DNA from: Zunongwangia sp. HGR-M22
GTDB taxonomy: Bacteria > Bacteroidota > Bacteroidia > Flavobacteriales > Flavobacteriaceae
Assembly: GCF_027594425.1 (NCBI RefSeq)
Contig: NZ_CP115159.1
Coordinates: 981,001-1,045,000, forward strand
DNA length: 64,000 nucleotides
Direction: 5' to 3'
Part shown: in pieces, positions 16,530 through 25,738 of the stretch
Numbering within the stretch: position 1 is the first letter of the stretch
Layout of the letters: every line of letters begins with the position of its first letter
Made by a program: the position numbers and the translations under genes
Notes under the pieces: generated by a model
Databases searched by the model: none
The model's input: the letters and a program-made list of their open reading frames with translations, nothing else
What the model was told of the DNA's origin: nothing

Positions 16530-19097
16530 TTAGAAAGGATAATTAATCCCAACATTATAAACCGCATGCCCAAAATTGTATTCTTTAAACCATCTGTTGC
16601 CTAAAGATCTGCCTGGGTTATAGGTTTTAAAGCCGATATCAAACCTTAAAATAAAAAAGTTGAAATCGTAACGCAAGCCAAAGCCAGAGCCTATAGCGAT
16701 ATCTTTTAAATCGGAAAAAGAGGTAAATGTTGATGCCTCATCTTCCACAATATCCAGGACATTCCAAATATTTCCAATATCTACAAAAAATGCACTGTTT
16801 AAAGAACCAAATAGATTATACCGATGTTCTAAATTAAGAGCTAATTTCATATTAGCTTCATTAAATTCATTACGACCGCCACTGCTTCCGGGGCCAAGAT
16901 CGTAGGCTTGCCAGGCGCGATTATCATTAGGGCCACCGGCAAAGAAACTTCTTGTAAACGGGATACTATTGGCATTTCCGTAGGGAATCGCAATACCACC
17001 AAAAGCTCTTATAGCAAAGATATTTTGATGACCTAAATCCCAATGCTTAATAAAATCAACTTCGGGTTTTACATACTGCGAAAAATTAACGCCAAGAATA
17101 TCGTAATTCCCACTAGGATTTTTATCTAGACCACCAAGAGCAGATACCGCATATAAAAAATTACCGGCGGTTTCTATTTTTATTCGGAAACGGGTAAATT
17201 CACGGTCGTAAAGATTATCTTTAGTATTCCATAAATAGGTGAAATTTGATGCAAATATTAAATTATTCTCTGTTAAACGTTGTTTTCGCTCGCCAATATT
17301 CCTTACAAGTTGTGATTGATTAGTTGTTAGCCCCGTAGTTGTGCTTCTATTATTGTTAATGTCACTAATAAAAGCATTAGCACCTTTAGGAATTGTAAGA
17401 TCTCCATTACCATTTAAGTAAGCAGGATCTGTCACTACATTTACCGAATTTACGACTTCATTTAAGTCTTGATAAGAACTTCTATAAACATTAAAGTAAT
17501 TGGCAGCGTTTAAATTTCTTACATACTGGATATCGAGTAAATCAAAACTATTTGTAAGTTTTTTAGAAGGAGTCCACTTATAGTTTAATTCTCCGGTAAT
17601 ATTTTGCTTGTCGAGCCCAATATTAGTTTGCGTACTAACTCCAATACTTAGCGACGTAAACGGAGACATATATTTAGGAACTAGCTTCTCTGTATTAACA
17701 GGAAAGAAAATACGTGGGAAAGTTAAACTAACATCAGCACCAATTTCAGTAATATCGAAAAAGCGATCCTCGCTGCTGTTGGTTACGGCATCTTTGGAAG
17801 AACCAATACTTCCTCTTGCCGATATTTCAAAATTTTCAGCACCTCCAAATATGTTCCTAATCAATAGCGAGCCACCAAAGCCAATCCCAAATTTTTGAAT
17901 ATTAGATTGAGAAAGATCAAAATTAAAACCCAAAGAATACTTTTGTTGTGGTGTTAAGAAAATATTGGTAATTAAATCGGTTCCCGTGCTATCTTCGGGA
18001 TCTGGCATATATTGAATATTGGGGTATTTAAAAACTCTATACGAATTTAAACGGCTGTAGGTTCTGGTACGATCGATATCCCGGTAAATTCTTCCAGGTC
18101 TTATAAAAACGGCATCGGTAATTGCTTCAGGTTTATAGTCTAACTCATCATAAGAATAGAGATAGTACCCTCCTTTTACCTGTGCACTGTCTAATAAAGG
18201 TCTATTTTTATTGGTAAATTTATAATCGGTTATAATATTTACACGGCTAATTTTATGAATTTTGAAGCTCTTTTTTACCGTATCTTCTTCAGCAGTAGGT
18301 AAATCACCAATAATTACACTCGTGTTTACATTATAATTGGTATTAATTGTATCTGCATCAAAACTTATATATTCCTGTTCAAAATTATAAACACCGTTAT
18401 TTCTAAAAAGGGAAGTTAATCGATCCCTTTCAGCATTATAATCTAAGGTTTTGTATTGTTTGCCAGATTTGATAATCGAATTTTGATCGTGCTCATTATA
18501 AATAGAATCTAACACTGGAGAACTGATCCTTGTTTTGATTGAATCTACATCATAAGCCTTTCCGGTTTCTACAAAATACTCTACTCGAGCTCTTTTTTCT
18601 TTGTCTAAAGGAACAATTTCTGAAGATGTTTTTACATTAAACCAGCCATTATTCCAGTAATATGATTTTAAATTCTCTTCGGAATCCTGAATGTCTTTAT
18701 TTTTTAAGATCACAGGAGCTTCGCCGGTACGTTTTAACCAGGCATTAAAATCTTTTTTATTCTGAATTAATTGATCAAATTGCTTTCTGGAAAGCCGATT
18801 TACAAGCCTTCGAAATTTTACCGAATCCTGAATATATTTCTCATTCAAAATAGAATCGATATGAGGTCTTGCCAAATTATAGAAATGCAAACGCAAAGGT
18901 ATGCCCAGTAATTTTGTATTTGGTTCTTGATCTAGCTGCCCGTAAATGCTGGTTTGATTGGTTTTTTCGCCATTAACGTAAATGTCGTTTTGTTCCAAAA
19001 GCTGCTGCTTTTCCTCTAGGCGCTTTACAGCATCACAGGAAAACAGAAAAAGGGTTACTAAAAAAAATAATGATATTTTTGCGAAAAGCCTTTTCAA
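16530..19097 (-). CDS. tamL: TamL, BamA/TamA-family outer-membrane lipoprotein
   Basis: This 855-residue protein starts with a lipoprotein signal peptide ending in LFLFSC, so Cys21 would be lipidated. After it come periplasmic POTRA-like repeats (about residues 30-400) and a long beta-barrel with alternating hydrophobic strands that ends in phenylalanine (VGINYPF), as Omp85 proteins do. GLRYDFNFFILRFDIGF near the end is a typical last-strand region, and RSFFAGGPNDNRAW resembles the conserved loop 6 (V/IRGF-type) lock region. Bacteroidota replace TamA by this lipidated form, TamL, which works with TamB in inserting or assembling outer-membrane components. It lies divergently, 38 bases from an RNA methyltransferase gene. 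Confidence 0.88.
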   Translation of the reverse strand: MKRLFAKISLFFLVTLFLFSCDAVKRLEEKQQLLEQNDIYVNGEKTNQTSIYGQLDQEPNTKLLGIPLRLHFYNLARPHIDSILNEKYIQDSVKFRRLVNRLSRKQFDQLIQNKKDFNAWLKRTGEAPVILKNKDIQDSEENLKSYYWNNGWFNVKTSSEIVPLDKEKRARVEYFVETGKAYDVDSIKTRISSPVLDSIYNEHDQNSIIKSGKQYKTLDYNAERDRLTSLFRNNGVYNFEQEYISFDADTINTNYNVNTSVIIGDLPTAEEDTVKKSFKIHKISRVNIITDYKFTNKNRPLLDSAQVKGGYYLYSYDELDYKPEAITDAVFIRPGRIYRDIDRTRTYSRLNSYRVFKYPNIQYMPDPEDSTGTDLITNIFLTPQQKYSLGFNFDLSQSNIQKFGIGFGGSLLIRNIFGGAENFEISARGSIGSSKDAVTNSSEDRFFDITEIGADVSLTFPRIFFPVNTEKLVPKYMSPFTSLSIGVSTQTNIGLDKQNITGELNYKWTPSKKLTNSFDLLDIQYVRNLNAANYFNVYRSSYQDLNEVVNSVNVVTDPAYLNGNGDLTIPKGANAFISDINNNRSTTTGLTTNQSQLVRNIGERKQRLTENNLIFASNFTYLWNTKDNLYDREFTRFRIKIETAGNFLYAVSALGGLDKNPSGNYDILGVNFSQYVKPEVDFIKHWDLGHQNIFAIRAFGGIAIPYGNANSIPFTRSFFAGGPNDNRAWQAYDLGPGSSGGRNEFNEANMKLALNLEHRYNLFGSLNSAFFVDIGNIWNVLDIVEDEASTFTSFSDLKDIAIGSGFGLRYDFNFFILRFDIGFKTYNPGRSLGNRWFKEYNFGHAVYNVGINYPF

Positions 19098-19135
19098 ACA
19101 GTAGGTTTTAAAGTGATCAAAAATACATTTTTTGG

Positions 19136-19858
19136 ATGGTTAGTAAAAGCCAAATTAAATTAATAACGAGCCTGGGACAAAAAAAGTACCGACAAAAAAA
19201 CGGACTCTTTGTTGCTGAGGGAATCAAGGTGATTCGCGAATTTTTAAATTCTGATTTTCAGTTAGTAAATTTATTTGCTTCCGAATTTGTTTTCGATATT
19301 CCTGAAGAACAGTTTGTTCTAGCTGAAGAACGAGAATTAAAGAAAATCAGTTTTCTTAAAACGCCACAAACTGCATTGGCGTTGTTTAAAATTCCGCAGC
19401 AAAATTTAGAAGTTTTGGATGATCTAACGATTGCCTTAGATGGCGTTCGCGATCCAGGAAATTTAGGTACGATTATAAGACTTTGCGATTGGTTTGGTGT
19501 TAAGAATCTAGTATGTTCTAAAGACACAGTAGATTGTTACAATCCAAAAGTGATACAATCTACGATGGGATCGATTACTCGTGTAAATGTAATTTATAAA
19601 AATCTCACTGAATTTTTACAAGATCAGGATTTAGTAACCTATGGTACTTTTATGGAAGGCGAGAATGTCTACCAAAAGCAACTTCAGCAAAAATCTATTT
19701 TGGTAATGGGTAACGAGGCAAACGGGATTACTTCAGAAATAGAAGAGTTGATTTCAGAAAAAATAAGTATTCCTCAATTTGGCCAATCTCAGGAAACTGA
19801 AAGTTTAAATGTAGCAACGGCCACAGCAATTTTTCTAAGTGAATTCCGAAGAAAATAA
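19136..19858 (+). CDS. TrmH/SpoU-family RNA 2'-O-methyltransferase
   Basis: The 240-residue protein has an N-terminal substrate-binding domain (QIKLITSLGQKKYRQKNGLF-type start) and the C-terminal SPOUT knot. Knot motifs are DGVRDPGNLGTIIRLCDWFG, STMGSITRVNV and VMGNEANGIT with the final ISIPQFGQSQETESLNVATA, which bind S-adenosylmethionine. Such enzymes methylate the ribose 2'-OH of rRNA or tRNA; the target here could be a 23S rRNA guanosine (RlmB-like), but this cannot be decided. It shares a 38-base divergent intergenic region with tamL. Confidence 0.9.
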   Translation: MVSKSQIKLITSLGQKKYRQKNGLFVAEGIKVIREFLNSDFQLVNLFASEFVFDIPEEQFVLAEERELKKISFLKTPQTALALFKIPQQNLEVLDDLTIALDGVRDPGNLGTIIRLCDWFGVKNLVCSKDTVDCYNPKVIQSTMGSITRVNVIYKNLTEFLQDQDLVTYGTFMEGENVYQKQLQQKSILVMGNEANGITSEIEELISEKISIPQFGQSQETESLNVATATAIFLSEFRRK

Positions 19859-20005
19859 TCTTTAAGTTTTTTTTAAAAAAAAAAGGCTTGAATTTTATCG
19901 AATCTTGCTTGCTCGTCTAGATGAAATCCTATAATCTTATTGGCATAAGAGTAAACAAAAGTTCTCTGATAAATTTTAATTTTAGAATTATCTTGAAGTG
20001 ATTTT

Positions 20006-20725
20006 TTACTGAAAAGTAAAGTTTAAAAAGACAGCTCTGGTCGTCATTTTATCAATATTTCCTGTGTAAATACTGTTAGGGATATCATCTCGAACCAGTT
20101 CGTCATTCAAACCAAAAACACCGCGTATAGAAGGTGTGAACTTGAAGTAGTAAAGATAAAAGTCAATACCAAATCCAATTTCCCAATTATAATTATTAGT
20201 GGTCATTCTAAATTGCCCTGCATAATTATCATCTTTATTGTCTTCGTTACTCGATAGATTTGTAGAATAAGAAAATCCACCTAGAATAAAAGGGCGAAAA
20301 TTATTTAAACGATTGGTGTTTATTTTTAATAATAACGGGACGTGTATATAAGTAGAATTGATCTCGCGATATCTATTATCTGCATTAACTCCATTTCCGG
20401 GTGTAAAATAAAACCCTCTGGAAGTGAAATTTACACCTGGTTGTAATCTTAAATCTACATTTTTATGCAGTTTTAAGTTTCCTAATAATCCAACATTAAA
20501 ACCGATGTTTTTGTCTACTGCTATTTCGCGACCTGTAATTGAGTTTGAATCGTAGTCTTTGTAATCGAAATGAAAGTCGTAGCTGTTAAATCCAAGAAAA
20601 TAACCCCAAGACCACCTTTTATTATCAATATCGACGCTTTGCTGCACCTTTTCTTTTGAAAAGAGCTGAGCTTGCATTGGTTTTAGAGAAAATATGATGA
20701 TGAATAGGATAAAATATCGCTTCAT
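20006..20725 (-). CDS. PorT-like outer-membrane beta-barrel protein (probable T9SS component)
   Basis: The likely start is the ATG at 20725, giving a signal peptide MKRYFILFIIIFSLKPMQAQ and 239 residues; an upstream ATG in the frame adds eleven residues that overlap ubiE. The body is a series of amphipathic strands (WSWGYFLGFNSYDFHFDY, GFNVGLLGNLKL, RAVFLNFTFQ), ending in an aromatic residue typical of small barrels. PorT/SprT of the type IX secretion system has this size and, as I recall, often follows ubiE in flavobacteria as it does here. Assignment to PorT rests on length, barrel pattern and neighbourhood. Confidence 0.72.
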   Translation of the reverse strand: MKRYFILFIIIFSLKPMQAQLFSKEKVQQSVDIDNKRWSWGYFLGFNSYDFHFDYKDYDSNSITGREIAVDKNIGFNVGLLGNLKLHKNVDLRLQPGVNFTSRGFYFTPGNGVNADNRYREINSTYIHVPLLLKINTNRLNNFRPFILGGFSYSTNLSSNEDNKDDNYAGQFRMTTNNYNWEIGFGIDFYLYYFKFTPSIRGVFGLNDELVRDDIPNSIYTGNIDKMTTRAVFLNFTFQ

Positions 20726-20729
20726 ACAA

Positions 20730-21461
20730 TTACTTTGATGCATTATATATTGTGGCAACTCCTAAAGTTTGTGGAGCACTTGCTACAGATATAAACCCAA
20801 TTTTCTTTAAAATATTGTTGAATTGTTCTCCATAAGGAAATTCTGCCGCACTTTTGCTTAAATAGCTATAGGCATCTTTATCTTCCGAAAAAAGTTTTCC
20901 TATAGTTGGCAAAATTAAGTTAGAGTAAAATTTATATCCTTGTTTAAAAGGGAATTTGGTAGGTACAGAAGTTTCCAGGACGATAAATAATCCTCCTTTT
21001 TTAAGGACACGGTAAATTTCTGATAAGCCAAGTTCTAAATTCTCGAAATTACGAACTCCAAATGCAACCGTGATTACATCAAAAGAATTATCCTCAAAAG
21101 GTAAAGCTTCAGAATCTCCCTGTATCATTTCTATCTGGGTTTGCAGATTTTTAGACATAATTTTTTTACGTCCAACTTTCAGCATTCCTTCAGATAAATC
21201 CAATCCAACGATTTTTTTAGCATCGGCAGCTTCAGCAATTTGTATAGCAAGATCTCCTGTTCCCGTAGCAATATCCAAGACCGTCTCTGGCTGGTGATTT
21301 TTGGCCATTTGTACAACCTTTTTTCTCCAGCTCACATCGGTTCCCATAGAAATAACACGATTCATCCCGTCATATTTGCCAGAGATTTTATCGAACATTT
21401 GCTCTACCTGCTGCTTTTTACTTTGGGGAGAACCATCGTAAGGAGTAATTTTTTTGCTCAT
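20730..21461 (-). CDS. ubiE: Demethylmenaquinone methyltransferase (UbiE/MenG)
   Basis: The enzyme makes the last methylation of menaquinone, the quinone used by the Na+-pumping NADH dehydrogenase encoded at 41.7 kb. The 243 residues carry the family signature KKQQVEQMFDKISGKYDGMN, the S-adenosylmethionine loop VLDIATGTGDLAIQIA, GLDLSEGMLKVGR, and ITVAFGVRNFENLELGLSEI followed by RVLKKGGLFIVLE. The C-terminal segment GVATIYNASK is usual for the family. Five bases separate its stop from the preferred start of the PorT-like gene, so the two are probably cotranscribed. Confidence 0.95.
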   Translation of the reverse strand: MSKKITPYDGSPQSKKQQVEQMFDKISGKYDGMNRVISMGTDVSWRKKVVQMAKNHQPETVLDIATGTGDLAIQIAEAADAKKIVGLDLSEGMLKVGRKKIMSKNLQTQIEMIQGDSEALPFEDNSFDVITVAFGVRNFENLELGLSEIYRVLKKGGLFIVLETSVPTKFPFKQGYKFYSNLILPTIGKLFSEDKDAYSYLSKSAAEFPYGEQFNNILKKIGFISVASAPQTLGVATIYNASK

Positions 21462-21564
21462 TTCTGCAATTTTGGTTCAAAGATAAGTTTTATAGAAGAA
21501 TTAGTATATAAAGATTTCTGAATTGTTCTTATCCACTCAGTTTTAGGTTTATTCAAAAATAGCT

Positions 21565-21572
21565 TACATTTG
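21565..21572 (+). promoter_or_regulatory. Candidate -7 box for trkA-trkH
   Basis: TACATTTG fits TAnnTTTG and lies 26 bases upstream of the trkA ATG at 21599. A TTG at 21533-21535 is farther than usual. Confidence 0.4.
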
Positions 21573-21598
21573 CACCTCTTACAATTTGAAGCTGTTAT

Positions 21599-22948
21599 AT
21601 GAAAATAATTATCGCCGGTGCAGGTGAAGTGGGCTTTCATTTAGCTAAATTACTTTCTTTTGAGTCACAGGATATTACGCTGATTGATCCAAGTAGAGAT
21701 CGATTGCAATATGCAGATACACATCTGGATATCCGAACGATTAAAGGAGATGCCAGTTCTATCGCAATTTTAAAAGATGCCCAGGTTAAGTACACCGATA
21801 TGTTAATTAGTGTGACATCTAGCGAAGCCACTAATATTACGGTATGTGTGCTTGCTAAACAGCTTGGGGCCTTAAGAACCATCGCTCGTATTTCTAATAC
21901 AGAGTTTTTAGAAAAAAAAGAAGAAATAGGATTCACCCAATTTGGTATAGACGAGCTTATTTCTCCTGAAGCCTTGGCAGCAAGAGAAATTGCTTTATTA
22001 TTAAATCAGTCTGCATTTAATGATAGTTACGAGTTTGAAGATGGGGCGCTAACCATGATTGGTTTAAGCTTGTCTAGAACAGCTCGTTTTGTGGGGAAAA
22101 CGGTAAAGGAAGCAGCTAGGATATTTCCGCAGCTAAACTTTGTACCCATTGCAATCCAGCGTTTTGGAACACAGTATACATTAATACCTCGTGGAGATAC
22201 GCAATTTAAAGAGGGCGATCAGGTATATTTTATCACACTTAAGAGTGGGGTAGAAGAGCTTTATAAACTTACTGGTAAGACTAAACAGGAAATTAAAAGT
22301 GTTATGATTCTTGGGGGGAGTAAGATTGGAAGAAAAACTGCCCGGGATCTATGTCGTAATAATTTTAATGTAAAGCTTGTTGAAGCGAATAAAGAAAAAG
22401 CTTACGATCTCGCCGATGAACTGCCAAATACATTGATCATTCACGGCGATGGCCGAAATGTAGAGTTATTGGAAGAAGAAAATATCCATGATATGGATGC
22501 TTTTATTGCTGTTACCGGAAATTCAGAGACAAATATTATGTCCTGCCTGGTTGCAAAGTCTAAGAGTGTTAAGAAAACAATCTCTTTAGTAGAAAATATG
22601 GATTATTTTCAGCTAAGCCACTCTATTGGAATCGATACGCTAATTAATAAAAAGCTATTGGCCGCAAATAATATTTTTAGATATATACGTAAAGGAGAGG
22701 TAGTGGCGATGACTAAGCTTAACAATATGAATGCTGAGCTTTTAGAGTTTATCGTGAAACCTGGCTCTCAGGTAGCCGATAAAAAGATTAAAAATCTTGA
22801 TTTCCCTCGTTCAGCAATTATTGGCGGTATTATTCGTCATGGAGAGGGAATAATTGCTTTAGGTGAATTTTTAATAAAGCCCGGAGATCGTATAGTGGTA
22901 TGTTGTCTTCCGCGTTCGATTAAGAAGGTTGAAAAATTATTCCTATAA
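21599..22948 (+). CDS. trkA: Trk system potassium transporter, regulatory subunit TrkA
   Basis: TrkA is the cytoplasmic gating ring of the Trk K+ uptake system and binds NAD(H) and ATP. The 449 residues contain two tandem RCK units: the first with the dinucleotide motif IIAGAGEVGFHLAKLL (residues 3-18) and acidic end of the next strand (LIDPSRD), the second with MILGGSKIGRKTARDL and VEANKEKAYDLADELP. Each is followed by a TrkA-C domain (TMIGLSLSRTARFVGKTVKEA; LLEFIVKPGSQVADKKI). Its stop and the trkH start share one base (TAATG), so the two subunits are translationally coupled. Confidence 0.96.
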   Translation: MKIIIAGAGEVGFHLAKLLSFESQDITLIDPSRDRLQYADTHLDIRTIKGDASSIAILKDAQVKYTDMLISVTSSEATNITVCVLAKQLGALRTIARISNTEFLEKKEEIGFTQFGIDELISPEALAAREIALLLNQSAFNDSYEFEDGALTMIGLSLSRTARFVGKTVKEAARIFPQLNFVPIAIQRFGTQYTLIPRGDTQFKEGDQVYFITLKSGVEELYKLTGKTKQEIKSVMILGGSKIGRKTARDLCRNNFNVKLVEANKEKAYDLADELPNTLIIHGDGRNVELLEEENIHDMDAFIAVTGNSETNIMSCLVAKSKSVKKTISLVENMDYFQLSHSIGIDTLINKKLLAANNIFRYIRKGEVVAMTKLNNMNAELLEFIVKPGSQVADKKIKNLDFPRSAIIGGIIRHGEGIIALGEFLIKPGDRIVVCCLPRSIKKVEKLFL

Positions 22949-24444
22949 TGCCGAAACTTAACTTTAAGGTTATTCTACATGTCATGGGGTTACTGCTAAT
23001 TTGTAATGGTGGTTTCATGCTTTTATCGGTTCTCATTAGTTTTTTATATAAAGATGGGGTTACTTTAGGTATATCTTCTGCGGCATTAGTTACTTTACTA
23101 ATAGGGACCTTATTAATGTTTACTACCCGTGGGCATAGCAAAGAGGTGAAAGTTAGGGAAGGTTATATTATTGTGAGTTTCGGGTGGATATTTATGACCT
23201 TAAGTGGTTGCCTGCCTTATGTGATGACCAAAGCAATTCCCGATTTTACGAATGCGTTTTTCGAAACCATGTCTGGCTATACAACGACAGGCGCTTCTAT
23301 TTTAAATGATATTGAGTCGATTCCTAAAGGAATTTTATTTTGGAGAAGTCTAACCCATTGGATAGGTGGAATGGGTATTATCGTTTTAGCGATTGCTATC
23401 TTGCCCCTTTTAGGAATAGGAGGGATGCAATTATTTGCTGCGGAATCACCGGGTCCTAGCGCTGATAAGCTGAAGCCAAGAATCACGGATACTGCAAAGC
23501 GATTATGGCTTATCTATGTAAGTTATACCGCTCTAGAAACGGTTTTGTTGATGTTAGCCGGGATGGATTTTTTCGATGCAATAAATCATGCTTTTAGTAC
23601 ATTGTCAACTGGAGGATTTTCAACAAAGAATGCAAGCATGGCGTATTGGAATGATAATCCAATGATTCAATACATAATTATCTTATTTATGTTCCTCGCC
23701 GGAAGTAACTTTGTGATGAGCTATTTTGCGTTTAAAGGAAGAGTACAACGTGTTTTACAGGATGATGAGTTTAAATGGTATTTTTATTTTGTAGGTATCT
23801 TTACCTTAATCTCAGCCTTAATTGTATATTTTAAAGCAGATGTTTCATTATCTTCTATAGATCACCCAATGGTTTGGGGAGAGGGTGAAAGTGCATTTAG
23901 ACATTCCTTATTTCAGGTGTTAACCGTGATTACGACAACTGGTTTTGTATCTGCAGATTTTACTATGTGGACACCATTTTTAACCATTTTTTACTTCGGA
24001 ATGTTTTTTTTAGGTGGCTCTGCCGGAAGTACGGCTGGTGGTGTAAAAGTGATGCGACATATTATAATGATCCGTAACGGATTTATCCAATTTAAGCGTA
24101 CGCTTCATCCTAATGCGATCTTACCTGTACGTTTCAATAAAAAATCCATAAACAGCGATATTGTATTTAATATTCAGGGATTCTTTATCCTTTATATGTT
24201 ATCTTTTATTATCGGAGCGGTTGTTTTAGCGGCACTGGGATTAGATTTCGAAACTGCGATTGGTGGCGCTGCTTCCTCTTTAGGGAATATTGGGCCGGCA
24301 TTTGGAGCTCTTAGCCCTGTAAACAATTTTGATTTATTACCTGATTTTGGGAAATGGTGGTGTTCTTTTCTAATGCTTATTGGTAGATTAGAACTCTTTA
24401 CGGTACTTATAATATTAACTCCGTTTTTCTGGAGGAATCGCTAG
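22948..24444 (+). CDS. trkH: Trk system potassium uptake protein TrkH
   Basis: TrkH is the membrane channel subunit for K+ uptake. The 498-residue protein has about twelve membrane segments and four pore loops with selectivity-filter glycines: SGYTTTGASIL, STLSTGGFSTKN, TVITTTGFVSADF and AASSLGNIGPAFG. SLTHWIGGMGIIVLAIAILP and GGSAGSTAGGVKVMR are also characteristic of TrkH/KtrB proteins. It is the second gene of the trkA-trkH unit and is followed by a strong terminator. K+ uptake fits osmotic adaptation in a saline habitat. Confidence 0.96.
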   Translation: MPKLNFKVILHVMGLLLICNGGFMLLSVLISFLYKDGVTLGISSAALVTLLIGTLLMFTTRGHSKEVKVREGYIIVSFGWIFMTLSGCLPYVMTKAIPDFTNAFFETMSGYTTTGASILNDIESIPKGILFWRSLTHWIGGMGIIVLAIAILPLLGIGGMQLFAAESPGPSADKLKPRITDTAKRLWLIYVSYTALETVLLMLAGMDFFDAINHAFSTLSTGGFSTKNASMAYWNDNPMIQYIIILFMFLAGSNFVMSYFAFKGRVQRVLQDDEFKWYFYFVGIFTLISALIVYFKADVSLSSIDHPMVWGEGESAFRHSLFQVLTVITTTGFVSADFTMWTPFLTIFYFGMFFLGGSAGSTAGGVKVMRHIIMIRNGFIQFKRTLHPNAILPVRFNKKSINSDIVFNIQGFFILYMLSFIIGAVVLAALGLDFETAIGGAASSLGNIGPAFGALSPVNNFDLLPDFGKWWCSFLMLIGRLELFTVLIILTPFFWRNR

Positions 24445-24474
24445 ATATATTATAATTAAACTTAGATATACCAT

Positions 24475-24503
24475 AAAAAAAACCGGCACTAGGCCGGTTT
24501 TTA
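24475..24503. terminator. Bidirectional terminator after trkH
   Basis: AACCGGC and GCCGGTT form a perfect 7-bp stem around ACTAG, with an A tract before and a T tract after. It serves both trkH and the convergent aminotransferase gene. Confidence 0.92.
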
Positions 24504-24523
24504 AAATTTATGTTTAGAATATA

Positions 24524-25714
24524 TTATTCAGCTAACGCTGATTTTATTCTTTTTAGAGCTTCTTCAATTTGTTCTTCACTTGCTGCATAGGAAATTCTAA
24601 TACATTCAGGATTTCCAAAAGCATCACCAGTAACTGTTGCTACTAATGCTTCTTCTAATAAGAACATAGAGAAATCTGTAGCATTGTTTATGGCATGTCC
24701 TTTAATTGTTTTTCCGAAGTAATGAGAGATATTAGGGAATACATAAAAAGCACCTTCTGGCTCTGTAGTTTCAAATCCTTCGATATTATTAAGTAAATCG
24801 AGAATTAATTTTCTTCTAGATTTAAACTTATCTACCATATAGCTAATTTTGCTAACCGGAGCTTCCAAAGCAGTAATTACAGCTCGTTGAGCAATACAGT
24901 TAGCACCGCTGGTAACTTGTCCCTGTAGTTTGTTGCAAGCGCGAGCAATCCAAGATGGCGCTCCAATATATCCAATTCTCCATCCTGTCATGGCGAAAGC
25001 TTTTGCAACACCATTAACAGTTACGGTACGTTCGTACATATCTTCAAATTCTGCCATAGAAGCGTGACCACCAATGTAGTTGATGTGTTCGTAAATTTCG
25101 TCACTTACAATTATAATATCAGGGTGTTTAGCTAAAACATCGGCTAAAGCTCTTAGCTCTTCTTTGGTGTATACCATCCCGCTTGGGTTACATGGTGAGC
25201 TATACCAAAGCATTTTTGTTTTAGGTGTAATTGCAGCTTCAAGTTGTTCTGGAGTCATTTTAAAATTAGACTCTAGAGTTGTAGGAACTTCAACAGGAAC
25301 GCCTTCTGCAAGTTTTACAATTTCAGCGTAACTAACCCAATAAGGACATGGTAAAATAACTTCGTCGCCCGCATTTAACATTGCTAATGCAACATTAGCC
25401 AGCGATTGCTTTGCACCTGTAGAAACAACGATTTGTGGGTGGGTGTAGGTTAAGTTATTATCTCTTTTGAATTTAGTAATAATAGCATCCTTAAGTTCTA
25501 CATATCCATCTACAGGTGTGTAGGAATTATAATTATCATTTATAGCTTTAATTGCAGCGTCTTTGATAAAATCTGGCGTATTAAAATCGGGCTCTCCAAG
25601 TGAAAGGCCAATAATATCTTTACCTTCTGCTCTTAATTCACGCGCTTTAGCTGCCATAGCGAGCGTTTGCGAAGTTGCTAAATTGTTAATTCTGTTAGAG
25701 AGTTTTTCTTGCAT
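24524..25714 (-). CDS. PLP-dependent aspartate aminotransferase (class I, subgroup Ibeta type)
   Basis: The 396-residue enzyme has the fold-type I signatures in order: LSLGEPDFNTPDFI, YTPVDGYVELKDAI, VSTGAKQSLANVALAMLN, SSPCNPSGMVYTKEEL, IIIVSDEIYEHI and VNGVAKAFAMTGWRIGYI, where the Lys in GVAKAF should bind pyridoxal phosphate. A late RISYAASEEQIEEALKRI carries the carboxylate-binding Arg. It transfers amino groups between aspartate (or a similar amino acid) and 2-oxoglutarate. Substrate choice is inferred from closest family pattern. It follows the desaturase gene on the same strand with a 24-base gap. Confidence 0.9.
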   Translation of the reverse strand: MQEKLSNRINNLATSQTLAMAAKARELRAEGKDIIGLSLGEPDFNTPDFIKDAAIKAINDNYNSYTPVDGYVELKDAIITKFKRDNNLTYTHPQIVVSTGAKQSLANVALAMLNAGDEVILPCPYWVSYAEIVKLAEGVPVEVPTTLESNFKMTPEQLEAAITPKTKMLWYSSPCNPSGMVYTKEELRALADVLAKHPDIIIVSDEIYEHINYIGGHASMAEFEDMYERTVTVNGVAKAFAMTGWRIGYIGAPSWIARACNKLQGQVTSGANCIAQRAVITALEAPVSKISYMVDKFKSRRKLILDLLNNIEGFETTEPEGAFYVFPNISHYFGKTIKGHAINNATDFSMFLLEEALVATVTGDAFGNPECIRISYAASEEQIEEALKRIKSALAE

Positions 25715-25738
25715 TTTAAAATGATTAATAAATAAGTA